Assembly (NCBI GenBank): GCA_945947045.1
Contig: CAMEXG010000054.1
Coordinates: 1-11,518 of the forward strand
From: an uncultured Spirochaetales bacterium
GTDB taxonomy: Bacteria > Spirochaetota > Spirochaetia > Sphaerochaetales > Sphaerochaetaceae
Direction of reading: 5' to 3'
DNA: 11,518 nucleotides
Both the position numbers and the translations under genes were made by a program. The notes beneath the pieces were generated by a model. The model was not told the origin of the DNA. It was given only the letters and a program-made list of their open reading frames with translations, and searched no databases. The number at the start of each line of letters is the position of its first letter. Position 1 is the stretch's first letter. This document shows positions 1 to 5,836 of this stretch, piece by piece.

Positions 1-21
1 CATTGTTCTTGGAGAATACAT

Positions 22-630
22 ATGGAAAGAGGAAATACAAAAAAAGCTATTTTGGAAGCGGCATTGGAACTGTTTTCCAGGCAGGGCTTTGAAGCGACTT
101 CCATTTCCCAGATTGCTGATGCAGTAGGCATCCGTAAGGCTTCTCTATACAGCCACTTTGATAGCAAGCAGGCAATTCTTAATGCTTTGGTAAAGGAAGT
201 ATTGGAAGAGTATGAAAAGCATTCCCTTTTTTCAAGGGCCAATTGGGAGAATGATGGAGGCCTCCTTCCTTTGTCTCCCGATGAAGCTGTAACCATGATT
301 CTGGGGCAGATAAGGTATATCCTGCGTGACAAGGCCATCAGTAGGGCACGAAAAATGCTTGTAATAGAGCAGTTTCAGAATAAGGAGTTGGCGAAACTCC
401 AGACCAAGCAGAATTATTCTGATGTTCTGGGATACTTCACATCATTTATTAAATGCCTCATTGAAAAAGGAGTTCTTGACTCAGATGATCCAGAGATCAT
501 GGCAGCCCAGTTTTGTCTTCCTATTTCAATTTGGATAAACCTTGCAGATAGGGAACCGGAGAGGGAGCCTGAGGTAATGGAAATGGTTGAAAGACACATA
601 AGGCAGTTTTTCAAGGTATATGGAAAATAA
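22..630 (+). CDS. TetR/AcrR family transcriptional regulator
   Basis: A 202-residue one-component repressor-type regulator. The first ~55 residues form the TetR helix-turn-helix: an ILEAALELFSRQGFEATS helix-turn followed by ISQIADAVGIRKASLYSHF, where the recognition helix ends in the family's characteristic LY-HF and a KQAIL segment follows. The remaining ~145 residues are helical and poorly conserved, as expected for the ligand-binding/dimer domain, so the inducer cannot be read. The start is supported by GGAG seven bases upstream of ATG. It is first in a co-directional run and lies 14 bases before the VOC gene, so the two are probably co-transcribed. Regulators of this type usually control their own operon or a neighbour; control of the local genes is inference. 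Family call is firm, target unknown. Confidence 0.93.
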   Translation: MERGNTKKAILEAALELFSRQGFEATSISQIADAVGIRKASLYSHFDSKQAILNALVKEVLEEYEKHSLFSRANWENDGGLLPLSPDEAVTMILGQIRYILRDKAISRARKMLVIEQFQNKELAKLQTKQNYSDVLGYFTSFIKCLIEKGVLDSDDPEIMAAQFCLPISIWINLADREPEREPEVMEMVERHIRQFFKVYGK

Positions 631-644
631 AGGAAGGACAAGCA

Positions 645-1058
645 ATGAGACTGGATGGATATGGTTTATTTGTGAAGGATATGTCCACAATGATTCGATT
701 CTACAGGGATGTACTGGGCTTTGATATAAAAGAAGATGAGAATACAGATAATGTATACCTCATAAAGGACGGAACTCTTTTTCTCTTATATGGAAGAAAG
801 GACTTTGAAACATTGACGGGTAAACGATATGAATACCTGAAAGGCATCAATGCCCATTCAGAGATGGCCCTCTATGTCGACTCTTTTTCCCAGGTGGATG
901 AAGAGTATCAAAAGGCAATTGACAATGGAGCAACATCTCTATTGGAGCCCACGACTGAACCTTGGGGGCAAAGGACCTGTTTCATAGCTGATCCTGAAGG
1001 GAACATCATTGAAATCGGTTCATGGAATAAACCATATGAAGAAAAAGACAAGAAATAA
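645..1058 (+). CDS. VOC (glyoxalase/bleomycin resistance/dioxygenase) superfamily protein
   Basis: A 137-residue single-chain VOC protein with two beta-alpha-beta-beta-beta modules. Module one has the typical FVKDMSTMIRFYRDVLGF stretch (residues 9-26). Module two runs from about residue 68 and ends in FIADPEGNIIEIGSW, where Glu123 is the usual C-terminal metal ligand. The position that normally supplies the first His/Gln ligand, in the first strand (GYGLFV), has no obvious metal-binding side chain. Metal use is therefore uncertain, and binding or sequestration of a small molecule is as likely as catalysis. AGGAAGG lies just upstream of the ATG and the gap to the TetR gene is 14 bases, which suggests co-expression. 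Substrate cannot be deduced. The family call is strong. Confidence 0.9.
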   Translation: MRLDGYGLFVKDMSTMIRFYRDVLGFDIKEDENTDNVYLIKDGTLFLLYGRKDFETLTGKRYEYLKGINAHSEMALYVDSFSQVDEEYQKAIDNGATSLLEPTTEPWGQRTCFIADPEGNIIEIGSWNKPYEEKDKK

Positions 1059-1094
1059 TTGAGTATTGGACAGTCTCATTTAATTTCAGGAAAT

Positions 1095-1133
1095 ATGAAA
1101 AAATCAATAAGAATAAAGAAGGAAAATACATGA
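1095..1133 (+). other. Possible 12-codon leader ORF overlapping the next start (ATGA)
   Basis: A short ORF encodes MKKSIRIKKENT and ends in a TGA that overlaps the ATG of the small membrane protein gene at 1130 (ATGA). An AGG lies only four bases before its own ATG, so initiation would be weak. If translated, it would couple ribosomes into the downstream gene. The peptide is strongly basic, which is common in A-rich leader DNA and may be chance. It could equally be the last trace of a decayed gene. Confidence 0.22.
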
Positions 1134-1324
1134 AAGATGATCATTTTACATCACGTATCTTCACAATTGCGGGAGCTCTAATGTGTATCTCAGGCCTATT
1201 GTTGGCAATATGTGTCAAGGTACTTTATGGCGGCATTATGTTGGCTGCTGCTTTCTGTATGTTCTTTGCTGCCTATAATTTTCGCATCAAAGAAGATGAA
1301 GATGACAAAAACAAAAAACATTGA
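1130..1324 (+). CDS. Small two-helix membrane protein, function unknown
   Basis: A 64-residue protein with a short polar N-terminus (MKDDHFTSR) and two hydrophobic segments: about residues 11-30 (IFTIAGALMCISGLLLAICV) and 35-51 (GIMLAAAFCMFFAAYNF). A highly charged tail rich in Lys, Asp and Glu follows. This predicts a hairpin in the cytoplasmic membrane. AAGGA seven bases before the ATG supports the start. The gene follows the VOC gene by 71 bases and directly precedes a frameshifted membrane-protein gene, so it may belong to the same transcript. I recognise no named family. The clean start site and the pattern of two helices with a charged tail argue for a real gene, but its role is unknown. 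Confidence 0.6.
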   Translation: MKDDHFTSRIFTIAGALMCISGLLLAICVKVLYGGIMLAAAFCMFFAAYNFRIKEDEDDKNKKH

Positions 1325-1337
1325 AAAGGGCAGATAA

Positions 1338-1843
1338 ATAAAATCCCGGATCTCAAGTCGTTGGCTTTTGTTTTGGACACTGTTTATAGGAGTAGGGGCC
1401 ATTTATGGCGAAACCATGATGCTGATTGACCACAGCGGCAAAGCCTCGGGAATGGACGGATTGCTGCCATACTTTAAGGTCCTGCCTTTTCAGGGTACTT
1501 GTTCCAAGACTACATCTTTTCAGGTATAGCTCTTTTGATTGTAAATGGAATAAGTAATCCTACTGCAGCAGTGCTGATTATGATGAAAAAGAAAACCTGC
1601 ATTGTTCTAGGTGGAGTCTTCGGTATTGCATTGATGCTTTGGATTTGCATCCAGTTTGTTATCTTTCCTCCAAACTTTATGTCTACAAGCTATTTTGTCT
1701 TTGGCTTGATAGAGGCGCTTACCGGATATATGACTTGGGTGTTTCAAAAGCAGGAGGAGGTCTATAAGGAGGCAAAGGGGAAAATAAGAGAAGTGGATTA
1801 TATTTTGGTGCATCGTGCAAATAGAAATAATCTAGTGTTATAG
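1338..1843 (+). pseudogene. Frameshifted polytopic membrane protein gene (uncharacterised family)
   Basis: Two overlapping frames together make one membrane protein. The first runs 1338-1529 and reads a helix (WTLFIGVGAIYG) then DGLLPYFKVLPF. The second reads LFQDYIFSGIALLIVNGISN from 1499, then further hydrophobic segments and a TGYMTW end, stopping at 1843. The joined order (helix, short loop with ProPhe, LFQ-D-IF-GIALL helix, then two more helices) matches small four-helix hypothetical proteins I recall from Firmicutes. The frame change near 1490-1500 fits loss of one base. No ATG fits the 5' part: the in-frame codon placed correctly after AAGGG is ATA at 1338, which suggests a lost start codon. 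The C-terminal tail past GYMTW is long and polar, perhaps read-through. The family has no known function that I can name. Confidence 0.68.
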
Positions 1844-1848
1844 AAGAA

Positions 1849-2131
1849 ATGGAAAAACTTTTGGAGCTTTCCCTTACATCCAGTGTAAGTATGGAAATAC
1901 ATATGTGTGTATCTAAAGACCAATGGTAAAGAGAGTGTAGAGTGGATAATGGAACGGCTAGAATGGGGGCACTGGTGGAAGTGTGAAGAATCCAGACTGA
2001 TTCTTCCTCTATATAAGATAATGGATGGGAGAGAACAACACACTTTGAATCTACAAAATGTTGTTAAACTGCAGGTTCATTTAGAAAAAGCGAAGGTAGA
2101 AAGGCAATATAAGAGCCTTTGGATCAAATAA
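1849..2131 (+). pseudogene. Possible decayed gene, product not recognised
   Basis: About 320 bases separate the frameshifted membrane gene from the hydrolase gene. One frame from ATG 1849 gives a 26-codon peptide starting MEKLLELSLTSSVSMEIHM and stops at 1929. A second frame, open from about 1889 to 2131, reads ESVEWIMERLEWGHWWKC, then SRLILPLYKIMDGREQH and a helical LEKAKVERQYKSLW end. The second frame has protein-like composition (Trp-rich, amphipathic C-terminal helix) but no ribosome binding site at its only start, GTG 1907. One gene broken by a frameshift near 1925 would explain both pieces. I do not recognise a family, and chance open frames remain possible. Confidence 0.3.
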
Positions 2132-2166
2132 AAATGGAAATATAGAATCTATAAAGAGGACGCCAA

Positions 2167-2778
2167 ATGAGAAGACTGATCATATATATTCATGGTAAAG
2201 GAGGCAGTGCTGAGGAAGGAGAACATTATAAAATGCTCTTTCCTGATAGTGACGTAATCGGTTTTGATTACCTCTCGGCTACGCCTTGGGAAGCAAAGAT
2301 TGAATTTCCCCGGTTTTTTGATATCCTGAGGGAGGGATATGATTCTGTAATCCTCATTGCAAACAGTATAGGGGCTTATTTCTCCATGTGCGCTTTGGGG
2401 GAAAAGAATGTTTCTCAAGCTCTTTTCATTTCTCCTATTGTCAATATGGAAAAACTTATAAAAGACATGATGGCTTGGAATAATATTGGGGAAGAGGAAC
2501 TGGAAGAAAGAGGGACAATCCCCACAGATTTTGGAGAAACCTTATCTTGGGAATATCTCTCATATGTGAGGGACAATCCTATAGAGTGGCACATCCCTAC
2601 AAGTATTCTGTATGGAGAAAAAGACAACCTGACAAGTCTTTTGACAATATCTGAGTTTTCAAAGGAAATCGGAGCAAAACTGACAGTGATGAAGGAAGGA
2701 GAGCACTGGTTCCATACTGTGGAACAAATGGATTTTCTCGATAATTGGATACGTAGTTCAATGGAAAAGAATAAATAA
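2167..2778 (+). CDS. Alpha/beta-fold hydrolase
   Basis: A 203-residue compact alpha/beta hydrolase. The chain opens with strand LIIYIHGKGGSAEEG (residues 4-18), where HGKGG forms the oxyanion-hole side. The nucleophile elbow is ANSIGAYF, with Ser67 probably catalytic; the first Gly of the usual G-x-S-x-G is replaced by Ala. The acid is probably Asp153 in LYGEKDNL, and the base His180 or His183 in GEHWFHT. The length fits the small serine-esterase/YdeN-like group with a minimal lid. No signal peptide is seen, so it is cytoplasmic. GAGG lies eight bases before ATG. It overlaps neither neighbour and is followed two bases later by a dead GyrI-like gene. Substrate is unknown; esterase or thioesterase activity is inference. 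Confidence 0.88.
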   Translation: MRRLIIYIHGKGGSAEEGEHYKMLFPDSDVIGFDYLSATPWEAKIEFPRFFDILREGYDSVILIANSIGAYFSMCALGEKNVSQALFISPIVNMEKLIKDMMAWNNIGEEELEERGTIPTDFGETLSWEYLSYVRDNPIEWHIPTSILYGEKDNLTSLLTISEFSKEIGAKLTVMKEGEHWFHTVEQMDFLDNWIRSSMEKNK

Positions 2779-2780
2779 AA

Positions 2781-3099
2781 ATGAAAGTTAGTTATGAAAA
2801 CAAACCTTCTATGACCTTTATTGGCTTTTCTACAAATATCCATACCGATGAGGGTTAAAGGAAATGCTCTGAGTTTTGGGATAAGGAATACAAAGAGAAG
2901 TATAAAAGATCCTTTACCTTATTCCCTACAAGAGCTGAATACAAAGGTTTGGAATAAATGGTATCCAAAGAAGGTTCGGAAGTATAAATGCAATGGAAAA
3001 GCCATGATGGAAATCTATTCCCCTGACAATATGGATAGCAAAGATTTCGAGTGCGGCATTGGGTCCGATTTTAAGTCAAAAGAAGAATATGGATGCTGA
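2781..3099 (+). pseudogene. GyrI-like small-molecule-binding domain protein, decayed
   Basis: Remnant of a stand-alone GyrI-like (AraC effector-binding type) domain. The frame from ATG 2781 begins MKVSYENKPSMTFIGFST and reaches EG, then TAA at 2856-2858 where family members carry an aromatic residue, before KCSEFWDKEYKEKYKR. From about 2910 homology continues in another frame: DPLPYSLQELNTKVWNKW, then AMMEIYSPDNMDSKDFECGI, the usual C-terminal strand. The middle of the domain, roughly 60-75 residues in intact relatives, is missing between EKYKR and DPLPYSLQ. So the gene carries a nonsense codon and an internal frame-changing deletion. Intact proteins bind hydrophobic ligands and sometimes protect gyrase or act as sensor domains. 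It starts two bases after the hydrolase stop, suggesting it was once part of that transcript. Confidence 0.75.
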
Positions 3100-3130
3100 C
3101 AAGGATCCAATCAAGTAAGGTAATTGGAAT

Positions 3131-3673
3131 ATGAGAATACAAAAAGTCACTTTTTCCAGTAAAGCTATAAGGATGATGTATCAAGAATCATTCCCTCCCA
3201 ATGAAAGAATGTCGTTTCCATTGATGGTGGCTATGTCAAAGCTCTGGAATACAGGTTTTCTTTCTTTTTATGACGGAGATATTCCCTGTAGACTTATTTA
3301 TCTGGCCCATAATGGAAAATTAGTGTTTATTATGTTTCTTGCTGTTCAGGAAACACTTCGTTCAAAAGGATATGGTAGTGCCATTTTAAAAGATGTTGGA
3401 AAAAATTATCCGGGTAAGAAGATCATAGTTTCCGTTGAGTCCTGTGACGCCCTCTCTCCTGATTTAGCCTTGAGAGAAAAGCGTAAAGCTTTCTACAGGA
3501 AAAATGGGTTTAAAGACACAGGGCATAGGATGAAACTAAGCGGGGTAGAGCAGGAAATACTGATCTATAATGGGGTGTTTGATAAAAGCGAGTTTCGCCT
3601 TTTCTTTGTACTCTACAGTAACGGAACTGTATGGCCGAAGATATGGAGAAATGAGATGGAAAAGAATATCTAA
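3131..3673 (+). CDS. GNAT family N-acetyltransferase
   Basis: A 180-residue acetyl-CoA-dependent acyltransferase. The acetyl-CoA pyrophosphate loop is visible as R77-S-K-G80-Y-G82-S-A after strand IMFLAVQ. Strand KKIIVSVE follows, and the family's C-terminal helix-strand appears as EKRKAFYRKNGFKDTG. The N-terminus has the FPPNER segment common in one clostridial GNAT subgroup. After the core, about 40 residues end in FFVLYSNGTVWPKIW. TAAGG sits nine bases before ATG, a modest ribosome site. It stands between a dead GyrI-like gene and the methyltransferase gene, 23 bases before the latter. Substrate (amine, amino acid, antibiotic or protein N-terminus) cannot be predicted. Confidence 0.87.
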   Translation: MRIQKVTFSSKAIRMMYQESFPPNERMSFPLMVAMSKLWNTGFLSFYDGDIPCRLIYLAHNGKLVFIMFLAVQETLRSKGYGSAILKDVGKNYPGKKIIVSVESCDALSPDLALREKRKAFYRKNGFKDTGHRMKLSGVEQEILIYNGVFDKSEFRLFFVLYSNGTVWPKIWRNEMEKNI

Positions 3674-3696
3674 GAGCCTTTGGAAAGAAGGGAAAT

Positions 3697-4302
3697 ATGA
3701 AGATTACATTGGAAGATAGTTTAGTTTTTCATTTATTGGCGCTGTTTGTGTTGGTGGTGTTTTATAGTATCTATCTAATAAAACAATGGACGCAGAAACG
3801 TCGTGGCATTCAAACCATGCAGATTGGGCGAAGAAAGGATGCTGGAAGTCATAGAGTAGAAACTCTTATGGGCATTGCGACAGTGGGGATCATACCCATT
3901 CAGCTTTTATCTATTATATTTGGTTGGAGTAATCTTGGAGCAAATGCCCGTTTCACAGGTTTTTGTGTAGGATTAATGGGAGACCTTATCTTCTTGGTTT
4001 CGGTTTTGTCCATGAAGGACAGCTGGCGGGCAGGAATCCCAGACAAAGACAAGACGAAGCTGGTTACAGACGGTATCTATGCTTATAGCCGTAACCCTGC
4101 CTTTCTTGGTTTTGATTTACAATACATTGGAGTATTGCTGATGTGCTTCAATGTGTTGACGGTGATCTCTACTCTTTTTGCTGTGCTTATGCTCCACTTA
4201 CAGATTCTAGAGGAGGAGCGGTACCTGATAGTTACATTCGGTAAGGAATATAAAGAATATAGCCATAGGGTTTACCGATATTTGGGAAGGAGAAAAGGAT
4301 AA
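3697..4302 (+). CDS. ICMT/phospholipid methyltransferase-like membrane methyltransferase
   Basis: A 201-residue integral membrane protein of the isoprenylcysteine carboxyl methyltransferase (ICMT)/PEMT type. Hydrophobic segments lie at about residues 9-28, 58-76, 88-106 and 142-168. The diagnostic C-terminal block is present: LVTDGIYAYSRNPAFLGF (residues 122-139), with the Arg-Asn-Pro that helps bind S-adenosylmethionine, and LEEERYLIVTFGKEYKEY, with the conserved Glu-Glu-Arg and Tyr. These enzymes methylate prenyl-cysteine, phospholipid or other lipid-like acceptors at the membrane; the acceptor here is unknown. AAGGGA lies five bases before ATG. The DUF3795 gene begins four bases after its stop, so the two are almost certainly co-transcribed and translationally linked. 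Confidence 0.86.
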   Translation: MKITLEDSLVFHLLALFVLVVFYSIYLIKQWTQKRRGIQTMQIGRRKDAGSHRVETLMGIATVGIIPIQLLSIIFGWSNLGANARFTGFCVGLMGDLIFLVSVLSMKDSWRAGIPDKDKTKLVTDGIYAYSRNPAFLGFDLQYIGVLLMCFNVLTVISTLFAVLMLHLQILEEERYLIVTFGKEYKEYSHRVYRYLGRRKG

Positions 4303-4306
4303 GAGT

Positions 4307-4648
4307 ATGGAAAAAATGATTTCATATTGTGGATTGGACTGTGAAAAGTGTGATGCGTATCTGGCCACCCTATATGATGATGAGGCATTACGAGAAAAGA
4401 CTGCAAAAGCATGGGCGGAATTGAATAATGTCCCCATCCTGCCGAAAGATATCGACTGTATGGGATGCCGTGGGGATGGAGTGAAGACTGTGTTCTGTGA
4501 AAGCCTCTGTGAAATTCGTCAGTGTGCAAATAAAAAAGGCTTCGATACCTGCAAAGATTGCCTTGAGATGGAAAAATGCAATATTTTGGGAGAGATCATC
4601 AACAATAATCCTGAAGCATTGGACAATCTAAAGAAAAACAGAAAATGA
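4307..4648 (+). CDS. DUF3795 domain cysteine-rich protein
   Basis: A 113-residue cytoplasmic protein with 11 cysteines arranged as in DUF3795: an N-terminal YCGLDCEKCDAY (Cys8, 12, 15), then DCMGCRGDG (Cys51, 54), Cys64, Cys68, Cys73, Cys82, Cys85 and Cys91. The spacing suggests metal binding (zinc or iron-sulfur), but no function is established for the family. These proteins are common in anaerobes. It starts four bases after the ICMT-like gene, with AAAAGGAT overlapping that gene's stop as ribosome site. Length is close to the family norm, so it looks intact. The IS66 remnant's frame opens at the base immediately after its stop codon. Confidence 0.88.
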   Translation: MEKMISYCGLDCEKCDAYLATLYDDEALREKTAKAWAELNNVPILPKDIDCMGCRGDGVKTVFCESLCEIRQCANKKGFDTCKDCLEMEKCNILGEIINNNPEALDNLKKNRK

Positions 4649-5086
4649 AAAAAGCCTTGGTCAGTGGATGCTTCCTTGGACAACAAGACCATAGAGGATT
4701 TCAAGAAGCGATTCCGATTGAAGGTGGCAAACGGTCTCTCTAAATTCAAGAAACCGAAAAGATGCAGATTGAAGCTTGGGAAAATACCCGAAGGCATGAC
4801 CAGATCTTTGCTCTTGAGACTTCAGGAAAACGAGGATGCCGTATTCAAGTTCCTTGAGGGTTTTGATGTCGAATACAGTGACAATGAGAGCAAAAGGTCT
4901 TTTCGTCAATCCAAGATAAGGCAATCTGTTTCAAAGTGTTTCAGGAAGCTGGGTGGACTGAAAAGATTTGCATCCATCAAGACAGTATTGGATACAGTGA
5001 ATAAGAACAAAACAGACCAGGACACAATCATCAGGGCAGTCTTCGATGGTACTGCTGATTCTCTATTGGCTTCTGTTTTGGGTTAA
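4649..5086 (+). pseudogene. IS66-type transposase, C-terminal fragment
   Basis: The frame is open from the base after the DUF3795 stop to TAA at 5086 (about 145 codons; the first possible start is GTG 4664, without a good ribosome site). It matches the C-terminal third of IS66 TnpC. There is a lysine-rich helix, then LLLRLQENEDAVFKFLEGFD, followed by VEYSDNESKRSFRQSKIRQS. The latter corresponds to the family's PFTNNQAERDLRM-K--QK block, whose Glu (here Glu75 from GTG 4664) completes the DDE site. The CFRKLGGLKRFASIKTVLDT stretch matches the following S-SI--C--N segment. The N-terminal helix-turn-helix, zinc region and first two Asp residues are absent, so it cannot be an active transposase. 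CTGAGTAGTTAC just after the stop could be the old right end. Confidence 0.76.
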
Positions 5087-5836
5087 TATGACTGAGTAGT
5101 TACAAAAGAAATACTTATAAAGCCGATTAAGACTCAATATGTATTAAAGGTGGCGGCTAAACTCCACGATGCTCTGGCAATTCAATTGCCGATTAATTCA
5201 CTGTTGGTTTTGTTTTTCACTCCTTGGCAGACCGTGTTGTTTTTAATACTGCTTTTCGTCCCCATTTACTTGTGGTCACCCATAAATGTCATCTCTTATA
5301 TCTTTGTTTTGTCAAGATTTCTCTAGGGTATTATTAAAGTGTAGGCATTGAGATTTATAACTCATGCTCGGAGCTGTAATATGTATATTGCGGCTTGATC
5401 ATGAATAATCCTTTGCCGGTGGAAATGATACTACCGACAATATGAATCAGTAGTCAGAGTTTGTTTTTCTGCTTTCTATGACCTGAAAGGTACCCTAGCC
5501 TAGTGATTTCCGATTGGTCTCCCTTTTCTCTCTAGAAAGATTGATTACTCCATAGTAAACAGAAGTTGATAAGTTTTATATTTTTCCTATAGAGCTATCT
5601 ATAATTCCTTCAATAATAACTGCTGATCTTCAATGCAAAGTATATAGAAAGATCACTTTCACTCGGTATTGAGGGCACTTCTCGAAGACGATTTAGATGG
5701 ATGAAGTAATATAAGAATTGCACTGGATTTGTTGGAGCAAAACAGATAGGAGATATATGAGAGACAATCTCTATCCCGTGATATAATAAGGGTCTAGAAT
5801 AAGCGTTCGGCTTGATGATTTGGAGATAGGAGCAAC
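5087..5836. other. 750-base stretch without a recognised gene
   Basis: No convincing gene is seen. The first part has a 76-codon frame without stops (5096-5326) and no ATG; from GTG 5150 it reads VAAKLHDALAIQLP and then a very hydrophobic two-helix-like run. It has no clear ribosome site, so it may be chance or a membrane-gene remnant. A perfect dyad GGCAATTCAATTGCC lies at 5176-5190, and the 9-mer GCCGATTAA occurs at 5122 and 5188. From 5330 to about 5650 all frames are closed by frequent stops. At about 5655-5740 one frame reads FHSVLRALLEDDLDG, a stop, then NIRIALDLLEQNR, which may be old coding sequence. The end carries the promoter-like TATAAT described separately. Confidence 0.6.
5757..5787 (+). 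promoter_or_regulatory. Possible promoter with small dyad upstream of the flavoprotein gene
   Basis: A perfect TATAAT hexamer at 5782-5787 lies about 50 bases before the flavoprotein ATG. The best -35 candidate is GAGACA at 5761-5766 (four of six bases of TTGACA, 15-base spacer), which is weak, so an activator or a poor promoter is possible. A small dyad, AGAGA-CAA-TCTCT, overlaps the -35 area and could be an operator or simply a hairpin. This is the only place in the gap where a promoter for the two-gene unit is readily seen. Confidence 0.32.

Noticed and set aside
2415..2843. 142-codon minus-strand frame across the hydrolase and GyrI-like genes
   Set aside because: It overlaps a well-supported hydrolase, and its composition (Ser/Phe-rich) is typical of a reverse shadow.
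22..5086. Integron cassette array (short same-strand genes of types often found in cassettes)
   Set aside because: Gaps between genes are mostly 2-25 bases with ribosome sites, too short for attC sites. I found no repeated inverted core-site pairs between genes and no integrase.
5330..5650. tRNA or structured RNA in the long gap
   Set aside because: No cloverleaf, TTC-loop or CCA-like end was seen, and only scattered 4-5 base dyads are present.
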